Source: Sphagnum compactum
Taxonomy: Eukaryota > Bryophyta > Sphagnopsida > Sphagnales
Direction: 5' to 3'
DNA length: 64,000 bases
Assembly (NCBI GenBank): GCA_965153455.1
Contig: OZ234497.1
Location: forward strand, 18,283,872-18,347,871
Both the position numbers and the translations under genes were made by a program. How positions within the stretch are numbered: the first letter of the stretch is position 1; the number at the start of each line of letters is the position of its first letter. Below, one piece after another: positions 48,408-59,941 of the stretch. The notes beneath the pieces were generated by a model. That model was not told the origin of the DNA, made no database searches, and saw nothing but the letters and a program-made list of their open reading frames with translations.

Positions 48408-48708
48408 ACCCTTCCCCACTAGAAGAAAATAGTACCCAGAAGAAAAGAATGACCCCACAACTTCCAGGAGGTTAACCCCAGCATCAAAACTCAAGAGCAC
48501 AAAACCTACCACCATTAAAGTACTGCTGCTGCTGCTGTACTTTTGTACTGTCGGCATTCATTTCCCTTGGCCTGTTTAATATTTTCGGTGGAAGATCTCC
48601 AACTCACTTATTTCGCGGTGTACGCTCTACTGATCCTAGGCCACGGTAATAATAATGAAATGCAGTCAATTGGGTACCTACTGACTAACAGCTACCGACC
48701 ATTTAATA

Positions 48709-50041
48709 GAGGGAGCCACAGAAGGTGCTGTCCTGAAGAAACTTCAAGGACCTTCCAACCAGCGTTTTTTTTTGTGGCGAAATTTCGCCACTTGGGCACC
48801 AAAAAAAAAGGGCTGATGACTCTAACAAAGAGAATTTTGGGAATTAAAAAAAATTAGCCTTATCTTGAGGAAAATAAGCTCGAAGTCGCCAGATTTAGAC
48901 AGTGTATTGCTGTACGTCGCCAGAATTAGGAAGGATTCCGAATAAATCCACTTGCCCAATAGGACAGTCACCATGTACTGCTAATTAATGCTGAGGATCC
49001 TAGCCAGTGCACCTACATGATGAATTTGAAAAAGAACTCTGCTTCCAACCAAAGAAAACAAACAAGAAAGAAAACAATCCCTAAAACAAAGGCAATGCTT
49101 CACTGGAAGTGAATATTGTGGCAAATCTGGATATAAACCAGATATGAAGTAGAAATCAAGTAAACCTGTAGGTGAGCCGGGATAGGGGAGGAGTACGAAA
49201 CAAACCATAGTGATAAAGAGCATGCCCATTCTCTTAAGTACCGGATTTTGTCCTCCCACTGTTTGGAGAAGGCAGATTAAGTTAAATTATGCTCGTTACC
49301 AGCGTTTTTTTTTTTTCCAATTTTGTCATGTAAAGGTGGTGATCACCTCTAAGATGATTTAGGTAGATTTGGCGATTAAAAACTTGAAATAATTTTTTCG
49401 TAGCCTCCTTTTCTATTTTTGATGACCAATCAGAACTTAGTGTAGCATTTGGCAATTTTTTTAAAAAATTGGAATTTTGGCGACTTAAACAATTAAAAAA
49501 ACACCCAAATTTCGCCAGTTTGAAAAAAAAAATCCGCTATTCAACAAATTTTTCGCCCGAAAATAAAATCACTTGTCCTCAACCAGGACATATGACTATT
49601 TTATTAAATTATGGATTGAACACAATGATATGTTAAGTAGTGATGACTTTTGATGAGATTTATGCGATTTAAGAACTCTTAAAAGCGGCATTTCTCCCTC
49701 ATAATCCTTTACGTCTTCTTAATGGGTTCCTCAAAGGCCTACCCATCAAAGGCCTACCCATCACAAGCTTGTCTACCGAACCATACTGGGGACTTGCTTT
49801 CATGAGCGGTAACATGACTCAGATGTCGAAAGCTGAAGTTTTGTCAAGTTGGGTGGCGTGTTATTTTAAATAATTGAAATAACATAGAAAGCCTGAAATG
49901 CAGGAAGAATTATACCCACCGATTCAGTGAATTATCTGACAAAGAAGTGTGGGCTTCTTTACAGTGTGTGCTCAATTGTGTTGCCATTGCCTTGGGAACA
50001 AAATTGTGTAGACATCACAGAATATGCCTTTTTTTTTTCGC
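48709..50041. other. Spacer between duplication and ankyrin gene; GGCGAAATT words
   Basis: No gene recognised. A perfect 18-bp palindrome GTGGCGAAATTTCGCCAC lies at 48774-48791. Related words (ttggcgatt, ttggcgac, aaatttcgcca, tttttcgccc) recur at 49370-49560, and ccagcg followed by a T run occurs at about 48759 and 49300. May be a small decayed transposon. Confidence 0.4.
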
Positions 50042-50042
50042 C

Positions 50043-50050
50043 TATAATAA
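50043..50050 (+). promoter_or_regulatory. Possible TATA element of the ankyrin gene
   Basis: TATAATAA lies 178 bp upstream of the chosen ATG, in a suitable place for a plant core promoter with a leader of about 150 bp. Based on position and sequence only. Confidence 0.3.
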
Positions 50051-50227
50051 GCAGGCCTGCCTCCTTCCACCGGCGTTCACAGTTTGCTTGCCTTACTTGC
50101 ATGTTCTGCCCAGAGCCTTCCCTCTCCTACTCCTACTATCGTTCTGTTCACGTCAAGGACCGTCACCAGATTCTCAAGCTTGCTTTGAGAGGGTCTAGAA
50201 GGGTTCAGAGTTGGCCTAGTGGTGAAG

Positions 50228-53200
50228 ATGTCGACGACCCCTGAGATTGTTCCATTTTCTGAAACGATCAGCCAGACGGCCCAAGAAGGTTTGGGAGCTG
50301 GGGGCCAAGTGATCTCGAAGTCGGAGATGCCTGAAACTGGACATTCGGGTGAGACCAGCCAACCGGTTTGTTTCTACTCCTTTTCCCGGGTTCACTTCAG
50401 TTCGTTTCCTCGGAGAATGATTAAGTCGCATGTTTGGGGTCTACGTTTATTGGAAGTATGTATTATGTACACACAATAGTACTAACAGAAGTTAGTGTCG
50501 GAAGACTGGCTTTTATGCATGTATCCTGTTTTGGGGTGTTCTCTGTTGTTCTATAATGTTCCAACCATACTTCCCAGAGGCAGGCGATGCTCATTGGTTT
50601 ATATAGCTTTGGAGTTGTCGTGATTTTGAGCAGCTTGAGTTATTCATGTCTTAAGATGTCTCAGCTTTAATAGTATATCCAGAGATGTTTCGGTGGTTCG
50701 AGCTATTTCTCAGAAACGTGGAGGCCAACCTTCTGGCATATGCTCTATGCCCGATTTCCCTTCTCGTATGTTGATCTACTGGTTTTACAAACCGTATGCT
50801 ATGTTCCCATGCAGGTCGTGAGTGGATCAACATCTGAAATGAGGTACCCATTTTTATACCAATGCTTTTTCCATTTTGTGAAGCTCATCGATGTCTTGAT
50901 ATCTATCCATATTTGAAAAGGAAAACTTAGCTCATATTTTTCTATTATGTCATATGCTAGTTTACGAACTGTAGGCGAGGATTTCAGTTGAGCTAGTTAA
51001 AAGTCTGCCTTGCCAGTAGTTGGAAGCAGGATTGTACTGATCCTACAAAAAGTCATTTAGTTGTCATGGTGGGCTCTCATGTACTGACGCTTCTATCGGA
51101 TGAATCTGTTCCTAAAGTTTGGGTGCAGCATTTGACTGCGATCTGAAGTCCGAGCAAATGGGCGGGGTGCACTCCAAAGGACTATCAAGTGATGTGGCAA
51201 CTCAGAATCCAAACGGGTACACATCTTCTTAGCAGTCAATGAATGTATGTCGCATATATATACAAGAATGAAATTCAATCTATTTTGCATTCTTATAATT
51301 ATGCCATTTTACAACCTTCGTACCTGAAACTAAAATTCTTTCCTTCACAACCTACAAATTTATCAAAATTACTTATCCAAGATCACTGTGGTGATTTCAA
51401 ATTGCACATTTGGGCCCAGTGTTAACTTAAAGGATCCCACAACTATAGACTGTTGTGTAGACTACAGCATTTTTTTTCTCCTAATGATGCACGGCATTCA
51501 ATGCGTGATTTCCTTTGGTTTGAAGTGTAATTGTTGTATCACAGGTTGGATAAGATGCTAACTGCAGTCTCGGAAAAGAAGAGTGTGGAAGTTGCGCTAG
51601 TTGAAGGCTCTAAGGATTCTGAGTGGTTTCATGCAATAGAGAAAAAGAATTGCAAGTTGCTTTTGCAGCTCTTAAGATCTGATCGTAGCCTATGGGTACA
51701 GACAGGTCTCAATGGTCGAAGTGTACTGCATGTAGCAGTCATGCAGGGATGTTCGGAATTGGTGGGTGAACTTCACAAATATGAGGGCGATTCGGTTCCT
51801 TGCGGGAAGAACCGGCAGACTGCATTTGAGTTTCTGTGGGAAAATGCGAGGGATGGGAGATTGAAAGATGCCTCTGCTCAAGATATATGGTTTGTTATGG
51901 AGGGACCATCGCTCAACACTAGAAATCGAGAGTGCTCTCAGAGCGAATTGTTGGCTGGCCGGTCTCGGGATGATTATATTCAATCACATGTTAAGTGCAC
52001 GATTGTTGACGATAAAATGTCGAGCTTACGTGAAGCTATAAGCTCCATCGCCATTAAAGAGAACTTCGTGATGGACGAGAATGATGTGGATTTTAACTTT
52101 GAGAATGTTGAGCGCAAGGAATTGTACCTTCACATGGCGTGTAGTAGGTTGCGAAATGTCCTCCACGAGGAAGATTGCAAAAGGTGCTGTGATCGGACAG
52201 TCGGGTTCATAAATGCAGTATTAACTGATTTGCATGGGAAAAATCTTCTACCAAAATTGTTCGATCAAAAGGATGCGCAAGGTAGAACAATCTTACAACT
52301 TTTTGCTCTCTGCAAACTTTCGCATCACGAAGGCAAGTGCAAAATAGTGTTAACAAGAGCGTTCAAGAGAATGTTAGACATCTTGCCGGAGGAGTGTGTA
52401 AGTACTCGGGACAAAGCTGGAAGGACGGTATTACATTGGGCTGTGGCCCACGACACCAATTGGGCGGTCGAGAAACTCTTGGAGAGCGGAAAAGCTGGAC
52501 CTGATGTTACTTTCCAGACCGCATATATTGACAATATTGCCGCGTTCCATTTAATTCTACTCTATAACCATAATCTGCCGTATTTTTATCCTCGTTATAT
52601 GAAGCACGAGCTGGAAAGAGATCTTTGCTATTTGCGAATTGTTAGCGCAGATTATTTCGTCTCTGATTTTCAACTGGAATGGACTGCGAAAGTCCCTCTA
52701 CTGTGGGCAATACAAATGGGTCGGAACAAATTCGTGAAGCAAGTATTGAACACAAAGGTAATATGTCCCCACCTTTGTACATCCCTAACTCTCACGCTGA
52801 TTTGTTCAATTGTGAAACAAACTTCAAATCTTGAAAGAGTGACAAAGTAAATGCATTAAGATATTGATGTTATAAAAATGTTTTAGAAATTATAAATCTC
52901 CTTGGTCCATTAACATTTGATTTCTGAAATTATATTCATAAATTTACCATTGTGACAAATATTTTTCGAAAGATAATAAACGAAAATAAAATAATATGGT
53001 CTTCAAATTGAACTTCTTTTTTTGTTTTAAAAATCCGCTTTGACTAGTTTCAAGAAATAAAATGGAGGATGGAGTGGGTGGTCAGTTGTTTTAACGACAG
53101 TCCTGAACTGTCGAGGAAAAAAATGTAGGGTACGCAACGTTCCACTTACACTAAACAAGTCTGAGCGTGTCATTTTGTAATAATAAATATCATTAACTTC

Positions 53201-55397
53201 TCGTAGTGAATTGGAAGGAAAGTTCAAAGAGAATGTACTTTGGCCTACTCAAATATGGTTCAGAAAATCGTTAATGGAAAAAGATATAGCTGTATACATT
53301 ATTGTAGAAATTGAAAATGACAATGCACCAAAGGAAGTGTTATGTATGAAAAAATCCTTTACCAATCTAGACAAATGATGAAATATTAGGTAGAACCTTT
53401 TCTTCTTTTATTTTCAATTGCATTGTTCAAAACGATGGTGAATTTGTCCTATTTTTTAACAATATTTTTTCAAATTTTCATGGGAAAATGAAAATATTCA
53501 AAAAATTCAATGTGTGATGTAGGGACAATGCAAAAACGCACGAAAAGAAAAAACACTAGACTATATAACAATGCAAAATGTTGGCAATCATCAACATGTT
53601 TGACCATTTGAAATGTCTTAATTTTCTTGTTTGTGACAATACTCAAATTGTATTGTCCATTAAAAAACAAGAGCCCAATTTAGCTATAATTAAATATCAA
53701 GGTACAAAATCGTAAATATTTTTTCATGTTGCATTAAATGTGGTGAATGTATTTTTTAAAATTATGATAAATGTACTTCTTTAAAATGAAATTATGTGAT
53801 AAAAATATTTTTTCACATAATGGCGAAATTTAACTAAAATAAAACAGTGGAACTCTTTTGTTTTTAACCCAACATGGAGTGATGTGGGAGATTTTAAGAA
53901 ATTAATTAGTTAATTGTCATTGTGGTGAAATATTGTGCCTTACCTAAAGCGACGTTGGATAAAACTGCACGTAGAAATTGGAGAGTTTTAGGCTCTTTTT
54001 ACACAGCCCCTGTTTATTGGCAAAATCTTACCCTAATGAGAATTATGTTATGGAATGGCCATTGATGAGACCCTTCTTGCAACCACCTTCTGCCCTACCA
54101 GGTGCACACAATGGCCAGTATGTAGTGTGTAAATGCAACATGAAAATCAATTGAAATGTTAGCATCTGTAAAGACCATGGATATGAAATGTTCCCTATAA
54201 AGCTTTCAATAAGAAATGTATAACACTTGCTAATGTGGTGGGAATGTGAGTCATGCAAAATACATTCAAAAACTACTCATTAAATTAGTTTATTAAATAG
54301 CGTCCATGTTGCAATAAGGAACTTTTACACTTTCATATGTATTGCAGGAGTACAACGAACTTTACCCGCCCAAGAAAAATAAATTTCTATCATGCGCTGC
54401 TTCCTCAGCAAATGTAGAAATTTTACAACATTTCTTGCAAAAGGGTAATGTTGATAAACTGAATGTTATTTCTGATCCATATGAGGGTCCACCCCTACAT
54501 CTTGCGATAAAGGCAAAAACGTTTTGGAGGGGCTGGCCAGACTCCCGAACTTTTGATGATTGGCTACATTGTAATGACTTCATAAGTATAGAATTGTTGG
54601 AGAAAAAATTGGGAGAACAAGACCATGAAGAAGATAATGCAATTGCCAATACAGATAAAACTAAATATGGTGTGCCCGATATAACCACAAATCAATACAG
54701 TGCAAGAAAAGCATGTGCCAACTTATTATTGCAAGCTGGTGCAGACATATTGTCAACAGATGAGAACCAGCGCATGGCAGATCCTGGAGAATTGGCACCT
54801 AATGAAGCAAGAATATGGTGGTACGAATTGGTTGCAAAAGAAACTCTAAACATCAAAACTGATTTAAATGCCGCTGCGACTGGAACTGCCGTAGTAGCAA
54901 CTCTTGTTGCAACAGCATCTTTTGCGGGTCCATTACACCCACCCCTTAATTATGTAGCGATGTCATCTGGAACAGCCACAGTAGCTGTTGGGGTACAAGT
55001 AACAAAATTACTGATCAAAGTATTTCTAATGAGCAATGGTTTGGCATTTTATCTTGCCATCGCATCTATCATGTTAGCCATTATGCCATCTCTTCCTATT
55101 CCAAAAGAAGGTCTTGTGTCTGGGCCATGTGATGACCTAAAACGAAGCCGAAGGACCATATCGATAGCCATAGGGATGCTTTTAGCGTCCATTATTAGTG
55201 TGCTTATTTCTTTTGCAGCCTCTTCACTTGTAGTGATACCTTTGCAGCATCAAAGGCTAATGGCTTATAGTAGTACATCAATAGGTGGATTAATGTGTTG
55301 TATAGGGATTTTTTTCTTTTCTTTACGTCTTTTGAGATTGATTCACCCTCAAAATACTTTCATTAAAAAGTTGTACCAAAGCATTGGTAAACTGTAA
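50228..55397 (+). CDS. Ankyrin-repeat membrane protein with PGG region (ACD6-like architecture), five exons
   Basis: Proposed exons: 50228-50365, 50815-50843, 51118-51216, 51545-52757, 54348-55397. All use GT-AG and the phases agree, giving about 842 residues ending in TAA. The start is the first ATG after an in-frame TGA at 50186. Residues 1-90 are low-complexity and hydrophilic. Ankyrin-like helices lie at about 114-170 (NGRSVLHVAVMQGCSELV), 329-370 (DAQGRTILQLFAL), 378-404 (DKAGRTVLHWAVAHDTNWAV), 472-530 (VPLLWAIQMGRNKFVKQVL; ANVEILQHFLQKG) and about 610-630 (ACANLLLQAGADI). The PGG region is at about 664-708 (AVVATLVATASFAG then PLHPP). Four hydrophobic spans at about 671-693, 718-742, 763-792 and 801-825 suggest a polytopic carboxy end. 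ACD6-type proteins act at membranes in plant defence; the function here is inferred. The large exons 4 and 5 are secure; the short exons 2 and 3 are my splice predictions. Confidence 0.85.
52758..54347 (+). other. Intron 4 of the ankyrin gene (1.59 kb)
   Basis: The donor AAAG|GTAATA follows codon 493, and the acceptor ATTGCAG precedes GAGTACAACG; both are phase 0. The intron is AT-rich and carries no recognised element. Its length contrasts with 274-449 bp for the other three introns. Confidence 0.8.
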
Positions 55398-57499
55398 ACA
55401 TGTCAGAATTTATCAACAAATTAACTTTTAGCTCTAATTTATCTCAAGCACTTGGTGTAAATACATGTGTGATAGACTGCAACATCCATACTATGGTGAA
55501 AGAGAATTGAAGACAATATATGTTTGGTGGGTACTAGGGGAGAATGGAAGAAGAGAAGTATGTAAGGCCCTTCTACAGCCGATGGTATCGAATGGAATTA
55601 TGAGCTCTGACTTTGGAATGGACTAGTTCATTAATGGTGAATCCATGACTTATGTAGATGGTAAGTACTCAAATCACCTCATTTATTTTCTTGAATATAT
55701 TGATGTCTTCATGTTTGGAGAGTGGCAATTTGATTTTATGTTTCTAACAAAAAAGGTTTGACCCCTATCAAATCTATGATTTGTGTTGTGTTTAGTAATG
55801 TAGTTTGCCTAAAAACTTGTATTTGAGATTAGTTTAGTGACTATTATTTGGTTTTAAAAAAAATTACTGTCCTTTTCAACCTAACATATAATACCCGCAA
55901 ACGTCTTCAATCCTTTAAATGTATGAGAGCTCTCTATGCCGAAGCAAATATAGAAGTTGTTTTTGGAGCAATATTTGAACAACACTATACATGTGAGTCA
56001 TATGGGGGCTAATATGGCTTGCAAAATTATTAAAATCATTGAAGCAGATGAAAGGGTTGGGACCTTTCTTGCATATCTGTAGTATAGAAAAGAATATATG
56101 TCAAGTAATTGGCATTTCCTCCTTTAGTTTAAGCTCTATTAATTGTCCCTTGTCATTTCTTTAACATTAAAAAAATAGGTGATTTAAATATTTTCATTAC
56201 CTATCAAATGCGTACTTGACATATTTTTGTTCTAAATCATTATTCTTTGGTCCAAGTAGAAAAGCCTAATGTGTTGCCAGGATGCTATTGCAACTTTGTC
56301 ATTATGAGGAGTGAAATTAAATATAAAATTGTGGATTTTTTGGAAGACTTGAAATGATGGTAGCAAGTAAGTTGCCCAAGTATTCTTTGGAAGATTTGAA
56401 ATGATGGTACCAAGCAAGTTGCCCAAGTGTGCAATGGTTATGAATAGAGTTTGACTAGATTCACCATTTGTTGTCTAGTTCAGAGATTTCATACACGTCT
56501 TTTTCAATCATTGCCAATTGTCATGGAATCTTCTAGTCTAGTGGTCTTTTCTAGCTATTTGTACGAAAGCTTAACCTTGTGAATCCATTGTGAAAAAGAC
56601 CGAAGAGAAACATATTAGTGTGTTCATTTACCAACATGGGATTGTTTTTTTTGGCTAATCCTTTGGTCATGTGTTTTGGGTATTTGAGTGAAGGTACCTT
56701 TGAGCTTCCAAGGTAAAACATTGGAACATGGAAATCTCCAACTATGGAGGAAGATTTTAATATTCCAAGAAGGAAGCATAATGGTGTCTCCAACAAACAA
56801 GGGGAATATACAATGTTCTAGTGTTGGAGAATTCTATTCTTCTTTTACTAATATGTTGTAGCAACTGGCTCAGTCTATAGCCAAATTGTGGGATGTAATG
56901 GTCTCACTTACATGGACATATATGTGAGTATGAAAAGTATTGATCTTATTTTGAGTTTTTTAATACGATCCTCATAGCTTGTGCATTGAAATTTGATGAT
57001 TTTCATGGTTGTGCTAGTAGCCATCTACGGGCATGCTACCTGTTGTGCTTGATGAAGATCTCTGAATGTAGAAACCTCAAGTTGCTGGGAAGAAATTGAT
57101 GCAGCCTTTTATATATCTTGTGCTAACAAACCTTGATTGCACTTTCAATGGTCTTTTCTTTAAAATTTATATGATGTCAGAACAACTATGCATAAGGAAT
57201 TTCTTTTAACTAAGCAAACTCTATTTCTAGTTATACACTTGTTTTTTGTAATTGTACATTTGGAATCCAATGTGTGGCAATTAAGCAATCTTTACATGTA
57301 AAACTATCAAAGAAACGTGGGAAGGATCCCTAAGTTGTATTCTTTGCATATGAAGAAGTTTCACTTTCAATAGTCCCAATCTTTTTGATGAGGGCCTAAC
57401 TTAGATTAACTATCACTATGACTTGTTTGAAAAGTGGTCCAAAGGAAGAAGCCCGAGTTTTTGTATTTCCAATAGCTTTTGTTTTTCAAAAAGTTTAAC
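55398..57499. other. Downstream of the ankyrin gene; no further gene recognised
   Basis: No canonical AATAAA was seen in the first 100 bp after the stop. A donor-like gatg|gtaagt sits near 55660, but no coding frame supports an exon. Contains one short tandem duplication listed separately. Confidence 0.4.
56340..56433. repeat. Tandem duplication, 47-bp unit x 2
   Basis: ttggaagacttgaaatgatg at 56340 recurs at 56387; both units end in gttgcccaagt. Confidence 0.9.
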
Positions 57500-57750
57500 A
57501 CAGAAGTAAGGTGGAAGATAATGTATTATCTTGGAAAACCTTAGGTGAAAAAGGGGGTGAACAATTTGCTTTCCTGGGCAGCTATTAGGGAAGAAGAAAA
57601 GTTTCAACCTATTCAGTAAGCAATGCATAATCTTTTGGCAGGCATTTTAATCTATTATTTTTATGAGCACATGCAATTTCTTGCCTAGCCAAACCCTAAA
57701 TCTTTTGTCTCAATACTCACCAAACGCTTTGTTGTCACGTAAATCATTTG
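57500..57750 (+). repeat. Dispersed repeat, inverted copy of 14690-14935
   Basis: See the partner. Landmarks here are gataatgtattatcttggaa, gctattagggaagaag, aagcaatgcataatcttttg and aaaccctaaatcttttgtct. Confidence 0.6.
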
Positions 57751-57925
57751 GGTTGGCATTAGGCATGTAGTTCTTACTTTTGAAACATCTTTCAACCAAG
57801 GATGCAATCTTTTTCTTTTCGTTTTAAAAAAATTGAGTTTAGGCATATAGTTGATATGGTTGGTTACATTTAATTGGTGGTGTGATGGTAGTAATTTAAA
57901 AAACTCAGTTTTGACGTATGCATAG

Positions 57926-58640
57926 TAGGTAGAACCAGACCCAGTTCACAATTGAACTTACCTAGAATTTTTTTACGCTGAACCCAAAACTGGGATTCTT
58001 TGAAATTGAAGAATTAGGTCCAAAACTGGACTAGAGGTTTTGTCAAAATGTTTTTAAAATCCCTGAACTGGAACTGAAGATTCTTTCTAATTAAAAAAAA
58101 TGTTGGAACTGTGACTGAAGGTTGTCTCGAAAAGTGAGAACCGGTCAACACTGGTTCACACATTGTGTAGGACAATGTACATTCGTGTAAGAGAAAGCCC
58201 CATATTTGGGGCATTCTGAAATGAGGGTCTACTCCATTGCCTTACCAGTGGTGGGCAGCTTTTCACTTTTATGAAGAACCTCTAGTTCTAGCTCTTGAAA
58301 AAATACTCAAATTCATCCTGTTGGGGATCTACATTTGAATGGAACTAGGAACCCAACTCTGTATTTGGTTCTTCAAAAAAATATGGATTCCTTTTTTGAA
58401 AATCAAACCCAGTTTTGGTTGACTTCTATGCAACCCATACCAACAACTAAGTTTTCTACCAGTTGTTAGCAATGGTTCTAGCAAAAATGTAATCCAAATC
58501 CAATTATGGTTCTTAAAAATTAAAAAACTTGGTTCTGAGTCCGATTACAATTATGGAATTTGGACCAATTTGTTGGAACCAGAATTAGTACTTCTAGTTC
58601 CAAACCGTCAAAGTGGATGACCAACCAACACTGGCTCTTA
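57926..58640. repeat. Cluster of alternating GGTTC/GAACC-type words
   Basis: Words such as GAACCAGACCCAGTTC, CTGAACTGGAACTGAAG, GAGAACCGGTCAACACTGGTTC and TTGGAACCAGAATTAG recur every 20-60 bp in both orientations. The motif ending CAACACTGGTTC or CAACACTGGCTC appears near 58150 and 58630, and related forms occur near 7970, 22190 and 63450. No open frame or terminal repeat explains it. Confidence 0.45.
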
Positions 58641-59012
58641 CCTGGCATGGAAATCTGCATGAGTCTTCATGATGAAGAACTCCCAAAATTTTCTTAATTT
58701 TATTTGGAAGGCACTAGAGGAGGGTTCCTTCGCCTCAAGCACATTAGGCCTAAGATCCATCTCACTTAAGTCCCACCTTTAAGGAGTCCCATAACATGAC
58801 ACCCATCATGTGTTTGGACAGCCTTAGGGAAGGGTTCTCAAGTGTCTTCTCCTTAAGAAAGTTAGGTTTTCCAAAGACATGATGTGTGACATGTTACACA
58901 CATTTGGGTGTGTAATAGCCATTAGTTAACTATTACAAACCCACAACGTGCATACATGACACCCATCATGTGTTTGGGTAGCATCATGATTATGACCATA
59001 CACATTTTGATT

Positions 59013-59067
59013 GGGCAAATGGGCAGACAGTAAAAAAAGAAAAGCAGGCAGTAATTTTGTACTGCCT
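59013..59067. repeat. Solo arm of the inverted-repeat element
   Basis: GGGCAAATGGGCAGAC followed by GCAGGCAGTAATTTTGTACTGCC matches one arm of the elements at 5682, 35261 and 48044. No second arm was found within 2 kb. Confidence 0.5.
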
Positions 59068-59339
59068 ACAATAAGGACCCATTACTTATTTAACATAAGG
59101 TGCAAAGTCAGGTAGACAATGAGCCCAGAAAGTTATGATTGGTTCTAAAGAAAACCAGTCAAGAAAGTTGTTTTCCAACCTCATAAAACCCTATGCCATT
59201 GTGTTAATATATTTGGACATCATGTTACATGATGCAACACGACAAGTGAACATTCTAAAAAGCGAAACGCATGCAAAGCTAGGTGTTTCATTTTTTGAAA
59301 TGCCCATATTACTTTTTTAAAATAAAAAAACTTACAATG

Positions 59340-59725
59340 ATACCTAGTGGGTACCCATATGATACCCATTGGGTATCATCCAAAAAAGTTGTATGTTTTT
59401 TTTCCTGTGATACACAACAGGTGCCCAGTTGGTACCCATTGGGTATCACGACCTTACACACATCAAGGAGTATGTGTATGGGATTTTGGACTTGTCTGTT
59501 GTGTCACTAATTCATTAGACATGAGCCAAAGCAGAGAGGTCCAGGACCTCATGGACACGAACAGACACCTCCAGAGCAGTAAGAAAATCAAGAAGATCCT
59601 TGGTAGTGGACCTCCATGTTGAAAATGGAGGGGCATTTGTATGCCACCATGTATCTGCTTTGCTGCTTGTTTTAATTTTTTCTTGTGGTATGAGGCAGGT
59701 ATCTGGAGGGTACCCACTGGGTATA
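59340..59725. repeat. Cluster of GGGTACCC/GATACCC palindromic words
   Basis: GTGGGTACCCA, GATACCCATTGGGTATC, GGTACCCATTGGGTATCAC and GGGTACCCACTGGGTAT lie within 400 bp in both orientations. Overlapping open frames on both strands (59463-59941) encode no recognised domain. Confidence 0.45.
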
Positions 59726-59941
59726 TGGAAAGAAAACAATGTGGAGCATTTTGGAAAATGGAATGCCTGCACTTGTGAGCATTTGGTTGTCCAAAATGCC
59801 CTGCTGGCTTTTATGCTGTGTAAGTCTACTTTCAAGTACATTAGGAAAAAGTTTCACAGGTCTTTATATTTTTGGCCTTTGGACAAGAAATGTTTTTCCA
59901 TTGTATTCTTGTCCCATAGTTACCATTTTTGTTTATACTAA

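Larger units (their letters stand above)
35899..48708 (+). repeat. Tandem segmental duplication, unit 2 (about 12.8 kb)
   Basis: Head-to-tail copy of unit 1. The junction at 35899 repeats the left border CATTTAATGG, and homology ends at about 48708 (accatttaat followed by unrelated agagggagcc). It keeps the two segments missing from unit 1 (36046-36875 and 38809-39768). The second matches the outer part of the inverted copy at 9.7-11.0 kb, so it is ancestral and was lost in unit 1. Confidence 0.85.

Noticed and set aside
51690-51983. Minus-strand 97-codon frame
   Set aside because: Antisense shadow of ankyrin exon 4.
59463-59941. Overlapping open frames on both strands
   Set aside because: Overlap in several frames is typical of chance openness; no domain, and the region is a GGTACCC word cluster.
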